Shown: positions 26,478 to 36,000 of the stretch, piece by piece
Position numbering within the stretch: the first letter of the stretch is position 1
Layout: each line of letters begins with the position of its first letter
NCBI GenBank assembly: GCA_040398425.1
Contig: JBBATZ010000002.1
Coordinates: 62,001-126,000, forward strand
DNA length: 64,000 bases
Reading direction: 5' to 3'
From: UBA7672 sp040398425
Lineage (GTDB): Bacteria > Pseudomonadota > Alphaproteobacteria > Caulobacterales > Hyphomonadaceae
The notes under the pieces: generated by a model
Told to the model about the DNA's origin: nothing
Database searches by the model: none
The model's input: only the letters and a program-made list of their open reading frames with translations
Position numbers and translations under genes: made by a program

Positions 26478-28055
26478 ATGTTTCCTTCCATCACATTCGA
26501 TCGCGTCGCCGCCAAAACGCCTGGCGACCGCATCTTGTTCGAAGACCTCACACTCGCGATAGGTCCCGAGCGCGTCGGCCTCGTCGGCCGTAACGGCTCG
26601 GGCAAGTCCACACTGCTGTCGCTGATCGCAGGGCGGGGCGAGCCCGCGTCTGGTTCCATCGGCATCGCCGGCCGCGTCGGCGAACTCGCGCAGCGCTGGC
26701 CGGACGACTCGCTGTCGCTCGCGCAGGCCCTGGGTGTCACCGACGGCCTCGCGCGTCTCGAGCGCCTCGCCCTTGGCGAAGGCACAGCCGATGACATGGC
26801 CGAAGCCGACTGGACGTTGGAGCACCGCATTGCCGAAACGCTGGCCAAGGTCGATCTCCCCGAGCGCGATCTTACCCGCACGATCAGGGGCTTCAGCGGT
26901 GGCGAGCGCACGCGCATCGCTGTCGCACGCCTGTGGCTGGAAGCGCCCGACATCCTGCTCCTGGACGAACCGACCAACAATCTCGACGGACCGGGCAGGG
27001 CGGCGATCCTCACCCTGATCGACGAATGGCGCGGAGCCGCCTTTGTCGCCAGCCATGACCGCGACCTGCTGGAACATGTCGACCGCATCGTCGAGTTGAC
27101 GCCCATCGGCATCACAGTCTTCGGCGGCGGCTGGTCGGCGTTTGCAGAAGCACGCGAAGCGCGTCGTGCGGCCGCAGCTGGCGCGCTCGACAAGGCGGAG
27201 GTCGACCTGCGCCGCGTCAAGGATCAGGTGCAATTGCAGCGCGAGATGAAGGCGCGCAAGGACGCCGCCGGCAAGGCAGGTCGCGCAAAGGCCGGGCAGA
27301 GCAAGATGATGCTGGACTTCAAGCAGGACCGCGCCGAGGCCTCGCAAGGCGCCGCCAATCGGCTGGCTGACCGCCAGCTCTCCGCAGCGAACGAAGCGCT
27401 TGATGAAGCAAAGGCACAATTCGAAGTTATCGTACCCCTCAACGTCGTCGCGCCGAGCGTCAACCTGCCGTCGCAGAAACTCGTGCTGCATTTCGAGGAC
27501 GTTTTGTCCGAAGCTGGCGGCCGCGTCCTGTTCGGTCCGCTCACGTTCAAGGTAACAGGTCCCGAGCGCATTCACATCGCGGGCGGAAATGGCGCCGGCA
27601 AGTCGACGCTGTTGAAGCTCATAACCGGTGATCGCGCGCCCGCGTCCGGATCAGTCCGTCGTCTCGACGGTCGCATCGCCATGCTCGACCAGCACGCAGA
27701 CACGCTCGATGATACGCTGACGCTGCTCCAGAACATGCGCGCTGAAAACCCGGAGCTCGATGACAACGCCGCCTATGCTGCGCTCGCCCGCTTTGCCTTC
27801 CGCAACAAGAAAGCGCACCAGATCGTCGGCACACTGTCCGGCGGCGAACGCCTTCGCCTCTCGATGTCCATCCTTCTCGCGAGCGCGACCCCGCCGCAAC
27901 TCCTGCTGCTCGACGAACCCACCAACCACCTCGACATCGATTCCATCGAGGTGATCGAAAAGGCGCTCATCGCCTATGACGGCGCACTTATGGTGGTGAG
28001 TCACGATCCCGTCTTCATCCAGACCATAGGTTGTGCGCGGAAGATCAGGCTTTGA
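26478..28055 (+). CDS. ABC-F family ATPase
   Basis: A 525-residue protein with two ABC domains and no membrane segment, so it belongs to the ribosome-associated ABC-F class and is not a transporter. Domain 1 has Walker A GRNGSGKST near residue 37, signature F-S-G-G-E-R-T-R and Walker B LLLDEPTNNLD. Domain 2 has GGNGAGKST, L-S-G-G-E-R-L-R and LLLDEPTNHLD. The linker between them (about 225-300) is rich in Lys, Arg and Ala, as in the P-site tRNA interaction motif. ATG 26478 was chosen over a GTG two codons upstream. Its 3' end overlaps the convergent EVE gene by 11 bases. Translation rescue is likely; antibiotic resistance cannot be inferred. Confidence 0.92.
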   Translation: MFPSITFDRVAAKTPGDRILFEDLTLAIGPERVGLVGRNGSGKSTLLSLIAGRGEPASGSIGIAGRVGELAQRWPDDSLSLAQALGVTDGLARLERLALGEGTADDMAEADWTLEHRIAETLAKVDLPERDLTRTIRGFSGGERTRIAVARLWLEAPDILLLDEPTNNLDGPGRAAILTLIDEWRGAAFVASHDRDLLEHVDRIVELTPIGITVFGGGWSAFAEAREARRAAAAGALDKAEVDLRRVKDQVQLQREMKARKDAAGKAGRAKAGQSKMMLDFKQDRAEASQGAANRLADRQLSAANEALDEAKAQFEVIVPLNVVAPSVNLPSQKLVLHFEDVLSEAGGRVLFGPLTFKVTGPERIHIAGGNGAGKSTLLKLITGDRAPASGSVRRLDGRIAMLDQHADTLDDTLTLLQNMRAENPELDDNAAYAALARFAFRNKKAHQIVGTLSGGERLRLSMSILLASATPPQLLLLDEPTNHLDIDSIEVIEKALIAYDGALMVVSHDPVFIQTIGCARKIRL

Positions 28056-28464
28056 AGCCACCCAGCTTGCTGATGTGTTTCCACTCCGCCTCGGTCACGG
28101 GCTGCACGGACAGGCGCGAATTGTTGATCAACACCATGTCCTTGAGCGCTGGATCAGTCTTCGCATCGGCCAGCGTCACCGGCGTTTTCAGCTTCTCGAG
28201 CGCGCGGATATCCGGCGACACCCAAGGGCCGCTTTCCGCCGTCGGATCAGGGTAAGCTGTCTTCACGACTTCGCCTACGCCGATCACGGCCTTGTCCGCG
28301 TTCGAGTGGTAGTAAAGTACCTTCTCGCCCGGCTTCATCGCCATCAGATGCAGCTTAGCCCCGTGATTGCGCACGCCGGTCCAGGCGGTGCCTTTCTTCC
28401 CGGCCTTGACGAGGTCATCCCACGAAAAGACGTCCGGTTCGGATTTCACGAGCCAGTAAGCCAC
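28045..28464 (-). CDS. EVE-domain protein
   Basis: A 139-residue protein that is essentially one EVE (PUA-like) domain. It begins M-A-Y-W-L-V-K-S-E-P-D-V-F-S-W-D-D, continues W-T-G-V-R-N-H-G-A-K-L-H-L-M-A-M-K-P-G-E-K-V-L-Y-Y-H-S-N, and has V-G-V-G-E-V-V near the middle, all hallmarks of the YdcG/thymocyte nuclear protein 1 group. EVE domains bind modified bases in RNA or DNA. The start is a GTG at 28464, supported by gggag upstream and by the family start M-x-Y-W-L-x-K-S-E-P. It lies 11 bases after the MFS gene, so the two form an operon. Confidence 0.9.
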   Translation of the reverse strand: MAYWLVKSEPDVFSWDDLVKAGKKGTAWTGVRNHGAKLHLMAMKPGEKVLYYHSNADKAVIGVGEVVKTAYPDPTAESGPWVSPDIRALEKLKTPVTLADAKTDPALKDMVLINNSRLSVQPVTEAEWKHISKLGGFKA

Positions 28465-28475
28465 CCAGATCTCCC

Positions 28476-29834
28476 TCAACTCGGGTTCACAACGTCCGAA
28501 CCATCCAGCCGCCGCGCGCGCCGCAATTGCGGGAACATCCACGCCCAGCCGCCTGCGACAATAATGGCTCCAACGCCGCCGATGACAACCGCTGGAACAG
28601 CACCCACCGCGCCCGCCCCGATCGCATGCGCCATTGTCCCGGCGCGGAATTCGCCGAGCTCGTTGGACGCCGAGACAAACACAGAGTTCACCGCGTTGAC
28701 CCGGCCACGCACCTCATCCGGCGTCCACAGCTGCAGCAAGGTCTCGCGCACCACCACGCTCACCATGTCCGCGGCGCCGAGCAGGGCGAGCGCAAGGATC
28801 GACAGCCACGCCAGCGTCGACATGCCGAAGATCAGCGTGAACAGGCCATACAGTGCAACGCATAGGAACATGATCTTTCCGGCATGATCGCGGATCGGGA
28901 ATGCCGCCAGGAAACCGGCGGTGATGATCGCGCCGATGCCCGGCGCAGCGCGCAACCAGCCGAGGCCCTCGGGGCCGAGGTTCAGGATCTCCTCCGCATA
29001 GATCGGCAGCAGGGCAATAACCCCGCCCATCAGCACGGCGAACAGGTCGAGCGAGATGGCGCCGAGGATAACTTTCTGCTTCCAGATGAAACGGAAGCCC
29101 TCCAGCATGTTGGAGAGGGTGGGGCGTTCCTTCGCCGGCGCCTTTTGGGGCTTCGGCATCGCGAAGACCAGAACGGCGCCAAGCAGCATGAAGATGAAAG
29201 CAGTAATGTACGCGATCTCCGGCCCATGCCCGTTGAGCAGATTCGCAAGGTCCGGCTGTCCTGAACCCGCCAGCCAGTTCGCGAACCCCGGCTCGCCGAG
29301 GCCGAGCAGCAGCCCGCCTGCAGCAGGGCCGATAATCGTCGCGCCCTGCCAGGCGGAAGAGTTCCAGGTCACGGCGTTTGCAAAGTCATGCGTCGGCACC
29401 AACGACACGACGAGGGACGACGACGCCGGACCGAGAAATGCTCTCGCAATTCCGAACACCACCAGGACGCCTAGCATCAGCCAGGCAGAGATCATTCCGG
29501 TTGCGGAGAACAACGCCATCGCGGCCGCGCATGCCGCAGCGAGGATAATCGACAGGCCCATGATCATCCTGCGGCCGAACTGATCCGCTGCTGTCCCCGT
29601 GACAAGCACAAGCAGTGCGAGAGGCAGGAACTGAACCAGCCCGACCAGTCCCGTGTAGAGCGCGGACTTGGTCAGCTCGTAGATGTGCCAGATCACCGCC
29701 ACCGACAGGATCTGCGCGCCGAATGTCGTGAAAACCCGGGCGAGAAAGTAGAGCACGAACGATCGGTGCCTGAACGCAGCGAAGCGTTCCGGGTGACCCC
29801 CGTCGGGAGCATTCTCAGCAGTTGTTTCGTTCAT
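28476..29834 (-). CDS. MFS transporter (EntS-like)
   Basis: A 452-residue protein with 10-12 membrane helices of the MFS_3/EntS group. The conserved loop between helices 2 and 3 appears as G-T-A-A-D-Q-F-G-R-R. The C-terminal half contains V-R-E-T-L-L-Q-L-W-T-P-D-E-V-R-G-R-V-N-A-V-N, typical of this group. A hydrophilic stretch around residues 180-210 (A-G-S-G-Q-P-D-L-A-N) extends the loop before the central helices and is longer than usual. Probable exporter, substrate unknown. It is co-transcribed with the EVE gene, a pairing I cannot explain functionally. Confidence 0.88.
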   Translation of the reverse strand: MNETTAENAPDGGHPERFAAFRHRSFVLYFLARVFTTFGAQILSVAVIWHIYELTKSALYTGLVGLVQFLPLALLVLVTGTAADQFGRRMIMGLSIILAAACAAAMALFSATGMISAWLMLGVLVVFGIARAFLGPASSSLVVSLVPTHDFANAVTWNSSAWQGATIIGPAAGGLLLGLGEPGFANWLAGSGQPDLANLLNGHGPEIAYITAFIFMLLGAVLVFAMPKPQKAPAKERPTLSNMLEGFRFIWKQKVILGAISLDLFAVLMGGVIALLPIYAEEILNLGPEGLGWLRAAPGIGAIITAGFLAAFPIRDHAGKIMFLCVALYGLFTLIFGMSTLAWLSILALALLGAADMVSVVVRETLLQLWTPDEVRGRVNAVNSVFVSASNELGEFRAGTMAHAIGAGAVGAVPAVVIGGVGAIIVAGGWAWMFPQLRRARRLDGSDVVNPS

Positions 29835-30200
29835 GGGAAAGGTGGGGAGGGGCTGACAAGGAAGTATGCAATCTCATCGGACGATCCCCTTAGGCGCTTC
29901 CCAAGCGTGGCTGGCAAGAGGGGCTTCGAAGTTTCCTCGATTCGCCCGGGGTACGATCCGTCCCGGCTGATGCTGTGGGTTCACAGGCAAGGCATGCCAC
30001 CTCCCGATCTCAAATCGACTGATCCGTATCCCAATGCGTGCCTTGAATCTGTGCGATACGCTTCGTTCCGTCATTCGCTGTTTATTGTCATACGCACTGA
30101 CCCATACCTATTGCGTTAGCGATTTTGAAAGACGAGACCTGTATCGGGGAGCTGTGAGAATCTTCGCACGCCGAGTCGATGCGATTGGAGCCTTGAGGCT
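29835..30200. other. Upstream region of the mre operon
   Basis: This gap of 366 bases between divergent transcripts carries no supported gene. It must hold the promoter of the rod-shape operon; TTGTCA at 30085-30090 followed about 18 bases later by tattgc is one candidate. I see no terminator-like hairpin and no small RNA. Confidence 0.45.
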
Positions 30201-31241
30201 ATGTTCGGCAAACTCTTCAGCCTGATGTCCACGGACATGGCGATCGACTTGGGCACCGCTAACACTCTGGTCTACGTGAAGGGTCACGGCGTCCAGCTCG
30301 ATGAACCCTCAGTCGTTGCCTATGTGAACCAGAATGGCCGCAAGGTTGTTCACGCTGTCGGCAAGGAAGCCAAGATGATGCTTGGCAAGACGCCGATCTA
30401 CATGGAAGCGGTTCGGCCCATGAGGGATGGCGTCATCGCCGACTTCGAAGTTGCCGAGGAAATGATCAAGCGCTTCATCCAGAAGGTGCAGGTCCGTCGC
30501 TCCTTTATCGCGCCGATCATCATCATCTGCGTTCCCGCTGGCGCAACCCCGGTCGAACGCCGCGCCATCCACCAGTCGGCCCAGATGGCCGGCGCCCGCC
30601 AGGTCCACCTCATCTACGAACCCATGGCCGCCGCGATTGGCGCCGGTCTGCCGATCGACGAGCCATCGGGCTCGATGGTGGTCGATATCGGTGGCGGAAC
30701 GACCGAGGTTGCCGTGCTCTCGCTCGGCGGTCTCGTCTATTCGCGTTCGGTAAGGGTCGGCGGCGACAAGATGGACGATGCGATCGTAAACTACCTCCGT
30801 CGCGAAGAGAACCTGCTGATCGGTGAGGCCTCGGCCGAACGGATCAAGAAGGAAATCGGCACCGCAAAAGCTCCCGAGAACGGCAAGGGGATGTCGCTGG
30901 ATATCCGCGGCCGTGACCTGATGAACGGCGTGCCGAAGGAAATCGAAATCACCGAGGCTATGGTCGCCAAGGCCCTGGCGGAACCGGTCACGCAGATCGT
31001 CGATTCGGTGAAAACGGCGCTCGAAGCGATGCCGCCGGAACTCGCCGCCGACATCGTCGACAAGGGCATCGTCCTGACAGGCGGCGGCGCGCTGCTGCGC
31101 AATCTTGACGTGGTGCTCCGTGAACGTACGAGTTTGCCGGTCACAGTGGCTGAAGATCCGCTGAAATGCGTCGTGCTTGGCTCGGGTAAAGTGTTAGAGA
31201 ATCTAGATAAGATGAGAGGCGTGCTGGCGCCGGAGGTCTAG
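30201..31241 (+). CDS. mreB: Rod-shape determining actin homologue MreB
   Basis: A 346-residue bacterial actin that forms membrane-bound filaments guiding lateral wall synthesis. The phosphate-1 loop reads M-A-I-D-L-G-T-A-N-T-L-V-Y near residue 13. Phosphate-2 reads V-V-D-I-G-G-G-T-T-E-V-A-V near residue 155, and the adenosine motif G-I-V-L-T-G-G-G-A-L-L near residue 292. The N-terminal M-F-G-K-L-F-S-L-M-S forms the usual amphipathic or hydrophobic membrane contact. It is the first gene of a five-gene cluster followed by mreC, mreD, mrdA and rodA, the standard rod complex set. Confidence 0.98.
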   Translation: MFGKLFSLMSTDMAIDLGTANTLVYVKGHGVQLDEPSVVAYVNQNGRKVVHAVGKEAKMMLGKTPIYMEAVRPMRDGVIADFEVAEEMIKRFIQKVQVRRSFIAPIIIICVPAGATPVERRAIHQSAQMAGARQVHLIYEPMAAAIGAGLPIDEPSGSMVVDIGGGTTEVAVLSLGGLVYSRSVRVGGDKMDDAIVNYLRREENLLIGEASAERIKKEIGTAKAPENGKGMSLDIRGRDLMNGVPKEIEITEAMVAKALAEPVTQIVDSVKTALEAMPPELAADIVDKGIVLTGGGALLRNLDVVLRERTSLPVTVAEDPLKCVVLGSGKVLENLDKMRGVLAPEV

Positions 31242-31286
31242 GCTTCCGGCTGAAGCGCTGGACTGCGCGGTCCGCGAGGAGCCAAG

Positions 31287-32279
31287 ATGGCCTGGTACGG
31301 TAACAGACGGTCCGGTCAGCCGCGCGTAGGCGCGCGGGCGGTGGTCGTCGGCCTGGGCATAGCCATGGTCGGCGCGCTCGCCATTCAGACGTCATCGACG
31401 GTTCGCTCCGGCATCGACGCCTCACGCCGTTCCATGGACGGAACGACCGCCAGCCTGGCAGGTTTCGCGTCTGGATTGGCCGGATGGTCGCTTGGCTTCG
31501 GCCGCAGCCCCGAGGACGAAGCCCAGATCGCACAGCTCGAAGGCGAAGTTCGCGACCTTCACCGCTGGAAGGACCTCGCCGAGACGATGGCGCTCCGCAT
31601 GGAGCGATACGAGCAGCTGCTCGATCTCGTCGGTGAGACACAGGGGCAGGCGGTGACGGCCCGCGTCGTCGCCGAAGAAAACGGACCCTTTGCCGCCTCC
31701 AAGATCGCCAATGCCGGCGCGTCCAACGGGGTTCGCGAAGGCTTTGCCGCGATCAACGAACACGGCCTTGTCGGTCGCGTGGTGCGCGTCGGCGAATACA
31801 CCTCCCGCGTCTTGCTGCTGACCGACTTTGCCAGCCGCATCCCGGTCATGGGCACCAAGTCGGGCGACCGCGCCTTGCTCGTCGGCGATAACGGGTCGAG
31901 CGCGCGCCTGCTTGAGCCGGAAACTCCGGACCAGATCATCCCCGGCGAAGTCTGGGTGACGTCGGGCGACGACGGAAAGATGCCGCTCGGCGTCCGCGTC
32001 GGCACCGCCCGCAAGGTCGGCGAAGACTGGCGCATCGATCTTGCGATGGACGTTGGCCCGGTCGATTTCGTCCGTCTCGTGCCTCCTCCTGATTTCGCCT
32101 CGCCCGACCTCGTGCCGCCGCTTGGCGGCGTCGAAGAGAATACGGTCTCGACACTTCGCACTGTCAGTGTGCCGGTGGCGGCTCTTGTGCCCGCCAAGCC
32201 AGCGGCGGCTACGACGCCTGTCACGACTCCCGCGACGACAACGCCTGCTACGCCCGTTCCGACCGGAGGTCGTGAATGA
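31287..32279 (+). CDS. mreC: Rod-shape determining protein MreC
   Basis: A 330-residue bitopic inner-membrane protein. A short basic cytoplasmic N-terminus is followed by one membrane helix (about 18-35), a coiled coil (about 70-110: E-A-Q-I-A-Q-L-E-G-E-V-R-D-L-H), and the two beta-barrel domains of MreC, with the conserved G-V-R-E-G-F-A-A-I-N-E-H-G-L-V-G-R-V near residue 150. The C-terminus is a Pro/Thr/Ala-rich tail of about 50 residues. It activates PBP2 by binding its pedestal. A gaggag site precedes the ATG, and it overlaps mreD by four bases. Confidence 0.94.
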   Translation: MAWYGNRRSGQPRVGARAVVVGLGIAMVGALAIQTSSTVRSGIDASRRSMDGTTASLAGFASGLAGWSLGFGRSPEDEAQIAQLEGEVRDLHRWKDLAETMALRMERYEQLLDLVGETQGQAVTARVVAEENGPFAASKIANAGASNGVREGFAAINEHGLVGRVVRVGEYTSRVLLLTDFASRIPVMGTKSGDRALLVGDNGSSARLLEPETPDQIIPGEVWVTSGDDGKMPLGVRVGTARKVGEDWRIDLAMDVGPVDFVRLVPPPDFASPDLVPPLGGVEENTVSTLRTVSVPVAALVPAKPAAATTPVTTPATTTPATPVPTGGRE

Positions 32280-32764
32280 GGACTGCGTGGCGCATCTGGG
32301 TGTTGCTGCTTGTCGTCCTGGCCGGACTGACGACGGCGTTCGGCATGCATGCAGGCATGGTGACGCTGTGGTGGCCCATAGCGGGTCTGTGGCTTGCTGC
32401 GGGTCTTGCTGCGTTCGGCCTGTCGGTGTGGGTCGCCGGCTGCCTGATCATGCTGGGGGTTGCGATGGACTACATGGGCGAGGCCCCGCTCGGCGCCTGG
32501 CCGCTGGCGCTGCTCTGCGCCTATGGCGTCGCGCTCATCGCGTGGGACCGGCAGCCGCCCATTCCCGTCGTCGGTGCCGAAGCGATCGCGGTGATGGGCG
32601 GCTTCATCGCTGCAAGCATCGCTCTTGGCATCGCCGGCAGCATCGCAGGTCATCCCGGATTTGCGCGCGGCGCACTTACGGGCGACTTCATCATGACGGC
32701 GCTTCTCTATCCGATTGTACGTTTCGTGATCCTACCTGCCAGCATCAGGGTGGCCAGACGATGA
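32276..32764 (+). CDS. mreD: Rod-shape determining protein MreD
   Basis: A small (162-residue) integral membrane protein with about five helices, the size and hydrophobic pattern of MreD. Its position between mreC and mrdA, with ATGA overlaps on both sides, supports the call more than sequence does, since MreD is poorly conserved. It belongs to the elongation complex with MreB, MreC, PBP2 and RodA. Confidence 0.88.
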   Translation: MRTAWRIWVLLLVVLAGLTTAFGMHAGMVTLWWPIAGLWLAAGLAAFGLSVWVAGCLIMLGVAMDYMGEAPLGAWPLALLCAYGVALIAWDRQPPIPVVGAEAIAVMGGFIAASIALGIAGSIAGHPGFARGALTGDFIMTALLYPIVRFVILPASIRVARR

Positions 32765-34770
32765 ACCGCGACTGGAAGAACTCATTTCCGTCCCGTCGTA
32801 TGATCTTTCTTGGCGGTGGAGCTGTGGTGTTCGGCGGTCTCGTCGTGCGCCTCGCCGAGCTGCAGCTTTTCCGTCAGGCGGAGTTCGAAGCCAAGGCGCG
32901 CGATGTGCGCATCCAGCTGGAGCCTGCTCCGCCGCACCGCGGGACGATCTATGATCGCAATGGCCGCGTGCTCGCCGGGTCGAAGCGCAATTTCTATGTG
33001 ACGCTGCGTCCTGAAGTCGCCGGCACGAAGCCGGAGGAAATCGCCAGCGTGATCGAACGTGTCGGTCGCCAGCTCCGCCTCAGCGACAACAAGATGCGCT
33101 CGCTGCTGCAGGATGCGACGACGCCGCCTGCGCACCGTGACATCCTGATCGCGGACGACCTCACCTGGGAAGAGTTCGCGCAGGTCAACGTGATGGCGCC
33201 GGAACTCGCGGGCGTCAGCGCCGAGGTCGGTGAATTGCGCTCTTACCCACTGCAGGCTGCGTTCTATCACACCATCGGCTATGTCCAGAAAGCCAACGAG
33301 GCGGACATCCAGCAGAAGATCAAGCTCGAGCTGGATGCGGCCGGCGAGGCGCTCGAATCCGAAGCCGGAAAGGCGCGCGCCTCAGCCATTCGCCGTCTCT
33401 ATCGCCACCCCGCCATGCGCGTCGGCAAGCAGGGCATAGAGGCCTATGGCGAGCAGCAGCTGAAGGGCGAGCCCGGCAGGATCCGCCTCCTGAAAAATGC
33501 CACCGGCCGCGTGATCGACCGCCTGCCGAGTGAAGATCTCAGCGGCACGCCGGGGACTGACGTTGTGCTGTCCTTCGACGCAGAGTTGCAGAACTACGCC
33601 ATCCAGCGTTTTGGCGCGGAGGCCGGCAGTGCCGTGATGATCGACGTGGCGAGCGGCGAAGTCGTCTGCATGATGTCGACGCCGGCCGCCGACCCCAACC
33701 TGTTCGTCAGCGGTATCGCATCCGGCCCGTACAAGGCCCTGCGCGAGGATGAGAAGAACCCCCTCTACCACAAGGCCTATGACGGCGTGTACCCGCCGGG
33801 CTCGACCTTCAAGACAGTCGTTGCCGCTGCTGCTCTTGAGAGCGGCGCGATGAGCCCCGACGATACCGTGCGCTGCTCAGGCAAGGCCTGGTACTACAAT
33901 CGTTTTTACAACTGCTGGCGCCCCGAAGGGCATGGCAGCGTCAACCTGCACCAAGGTCTGCAGAAGTCGTGCGACTGTTACTTTTATCATGCGGCCGAGA
34001 AGACAGGCATCGAGGCGATCGCCGACGTCGCCAAGCGCTTCGGCCTTGGCCACCGCTATGAACTCGGCCTCACCGGCGGCAAGGCCGGATCGGTTCCGAA
34101 CGACGCGTGGAAGCGGAAGGTCATTGGAGAGCAATGGTATGCCGGCGACACGATCTCGGCCGCGATCGGGCAGGGCTATGTCACAGCCTCGCCCTTCCAG
34201 CTTGCCGTGATGTGCGCACGCATCGCGGGTGGCGCAGCGGCGCCTAACCCCACCGTGATCGCCAGCGGCATCAAGGTGCCGGACGCCGAAATCACACCGA
34301 TCGGCCAGTTCCAGCCCGGCGTCCTCGAAGCCGTGCGCGGTGGCATGTTCGCCGTCACGTCCGAGCCGGGCGGCACGGCGTTCAGCTATCTCAAGGGTGG
34401 CAGCGTCGATCCCAACAACGAACTGCCCGCGCCCTATACCGGCGCACACATGGCCGGCAAATCCGGCACGGCGCAGGTCCGCGTCATCCACGCCTCCGAG
34501 CGAAACTCGCGCGGCGAGGCGATCAAGAACGACAAGCTGCCGTGGAAGCTGCGCGACCACGCGCTCTTCATCGCCTACGCGCCGACCGACAAGCCCCGCT
34601 ATGCCGTCGCCGTCGTCCTTGAGCACGGCGTTTCGGGCTCCGGCCTTGCAGCGCCGATCGCACGCGACCTGCTTGCGCATGCGCTGAAGTATGACACCGG
34701 CGCGAAGAAGCCGTTCGTGCCCCAGTCGCGTGATCTGGCTGCTGCAGACGCCAAGGCGAAGCCGACATGA
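32761..34770 (+). CDS. mrdA: Penicillin-binding protein 2 (elongasome transpeptidase)
   Basis: A 669-residue class B PBP that cross-links peptidoglycan during elongation. One N-terminal membrane helix (about 13-33) is followed by the pedestal starting at P-P-H-R-G-T-I-Y-D-R-N-G, a hallmark of PBP2. The transpeptidase domain has the nucleophile in PPGSTFK (Ser348), the second motif S-C-D at 403-405, and KSGT at 567-570. SxD instead of SxN is usual for PBP2. Cysteines at R-C-S-G-K, Y-N-C-W and S-C-D-C cluster near the active site, as often seen in this group. The ATG at 32761 overlaps the mreD stop; a longer open frame upstream is only readthrough. Confidence 0.95.
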   Translation: MNRDWKNSFPSRRMIFLGGGAVVFGGLVVRLAELQLFRQAEFEAKARDVRIQLEPAPPHRGTIYDRNGRVLAGSKRNFYVTLRPEVAGTKPEEIASVIERVGRQLRLSDNKMRSLLQDATTPPAHRDILIADDLTWEEFAQVNVMAPELAGVSAEVGELRSYPLQAAFYHTIGYVQKANEADIQQKIKLELDAAGEALESEAGKARASAIRRLYRHPAMRVGKQGIEAYGEQQLKGEPGRIRLLKNATGRVIDRLPSEDLSGTPGTDVVLSFDAELQNYAIQRFGAEAGSAVMIDVASGEVVCMMSTPAADPNLFVSGIASGPYKALREDEKNPLYHKAYDGVYPPGSTFKTVVAAAALESGAMSPDDTVRCSGKAWYYNRFYNCWRPEGHGSVNLHQGLQKSCDCYFYHAAEKTGIEAIADVAKRFGLGHRYELGLTGGKAGSVPNDAWKRKVIGEQWYAGDTISAAIGQGYVTASPFQLAVMCARIAGGAAAPNPTVIASGIKVPDAEITPIGQFQPGVLEAVRGGMFAVTSEPGGTAFSYLKGGSVDPNNELPAPYTGAHMAGKSGTAQVRVIHASERNSRGEAIKNDKLPWKLRDHALFIAYAPTDKPRYAVAVVLEHGVSGSGLAAPIARDLLAHALKYDTGAKKPFVPQSRDLAAADAKAKPT

Positions 34771-35924
34771 TCATCCGCAAGGACTCGCTGCTCTATAAGC
34801 TGACCCAGCTACACTGGTTCCTGCTGTTGACTATTGTGGCGCTGGCCATGTTCGGGTCGCTGATCCTGTTCTCCGCAGGCTCGAGCGCGCACGATCTCGA
34901 AACAGGCTCGCTGAAAATCGACGCCAGCTATGCCATCGCTCATCTCTGGCGCTTCGTCCTGATGCTGGGTGTGGCGATTGTCGTGGCGTTGCTGCCGCTG
35001 CGCATGTGGGCGTCGTTGGCCTATCCCGGTTACATCATCGGCATGATCCTGCTCGTGGGCGTCGAAGTGGCGGGCAACATCGTGAACGGCTCGCAACGCT
35101 GGCTCACGATCGGACCGCTGACACTGCAGCCGTCCGAGCTGATGAAGATCGCCGTGCCGCTCGCACTCGCGCGCTTCTATCACCAGATGTTCTCCTCCGG
35201 CCGAAACAGCCAATGGATACACCTTGTCGCCTTGCTGATGGTGGCGGCGCCTGTCGGCTTCGTCCTTGTACAGCCTGACCTCGGCACCTCGCTGATGATC
35301 CTCGGCACAGGCTGCGCCGTGATCTTCTTCGCAGGCCTCAGCCTCCGCATCATTGCGGCAGTGATGGCGCTGATTCTGGTGATGACGCCTGTCGTCTACT
35401 TCTTCGGCCTGCATGACTATCAGCGCGACCGCATCCACACGATGTTCGATCCCGAGGCGGATCCGCTCGGCGCCGGCTACCAGCTGCAACAGGGCATGAT
35501 CGCCGTTGGCTCGGGCGGGCTGGCCGGCAAGGGCTTCATGGAAGGCGCCCAGAAGGAGCTGGAATACATCCCCGAACAGCACACCGACTTCATCTTCACC
35601 ATTGTGGCGGAGGAGTTCGGCTTTGCCGGCTCGCTCGTCCTGCTGGCCGCTTGGGCGATTGCGATCGTGCAGGGGATGAATATTGCCGGCTCCTCCCGAA
35701 GTTCGTTCGGGGGGCTGGCGGCCGCGGGCTTCGTCTCGACCCTGATGCTTTACGTCGGAATCAACGTCGGAATGGTTATCGGCCTGCTTCCGGTCGTGGG
35801 CATACCCTTGCCGCTGATCTCGTATGGCGGCACGGCTATTGTCACGGTTATGGTCGGCTTCGGGTTGTTGATGGCTGTACACCTCAACCGTACGAACGAT
35901 ATGACCCTTCGCGGGCTGTTCTGA
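34767..35924 (+). CDS. rodA: Peptidoglycan glycosyltransferase RodA
   Basis: A 385-residue SEDS-family polymerase with ten membrane helices, partner of PBP2. Typical features are G-S-Q-R-W-L-T-I-G-P-L-T-L-Q-P-S-E-L-M-K-I near residue 110 and V-Q-P-D-L-G-T-S-L-M near residue 170. The large periplasmic loop reads R-D-R-I-H-T-M-F-D-P-E-A-D-P-L-G-A-G-Y-Q-L-Q-Q-G-M-I-A-V-G-S-G-G, followed by I-P-E-Q-H-T-D-F-I-F-T and G-I-P-L-P-L-I-S-Y-G-G. The SEDS aspartate lies in the W-region loop. It closes the rod cluster, overlapping mrdA by four bases. Confidence 0.97.
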   Translation: MIIRKDSLLYKLTQLHWFLLLTIVALAMFGSLILFSAGSSAHDLETGSLKIDASYAIAHLWRFVLMLGVAIVVALLPLRMWASLAYPGYIIGMILLVGVEVAGNIVNGSQRWLTIGPLTLQPSELMKIAVPLALARFYHQMFSSGRNSQWIHLVALLMVAAPVGFVLVQPDLGTSLMILGTGCAVIFFAGLSLRIIAAVMALILVMTPVVYFFGLHDYQRDRIHTMFDPEADPLGAGYQLQQGMIAVGSGGLAGKGFMEGAQKELEYIPEQHTDFIFTIVAEEFGFAGSLVLLAAWAIAIVQGMNIAGSSRSSFGGLAAAGFVSTLMLYVGINVGMVIGLLPVVGIPLPLISYGGTAIVTVMVGFGLLMAVHLNRTNDMTLRGLF

Positions 35925-36000
35925 GTCCGGCGCAGGCGTCGGGCCGATGTGGGGGCCGGATAGCGGGCGCAAACGGGGCAGGGCACGGGGTAGCTAAGTC

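Noticed and set aside
32041..32760. N-terminal extension of PBP2 through mreC/mreD
   Set aside because: It is open-frame readthrough. The PBP2 start at 32761 overlaps mreD in the usual ATGA manner, and the extension has no PBP similarity.
33991..33999. PBP2 active site defect (SxD instead of SxN)
   Set aside because: The second motif S-C-D is normal for PBP2-type class B enzymes.
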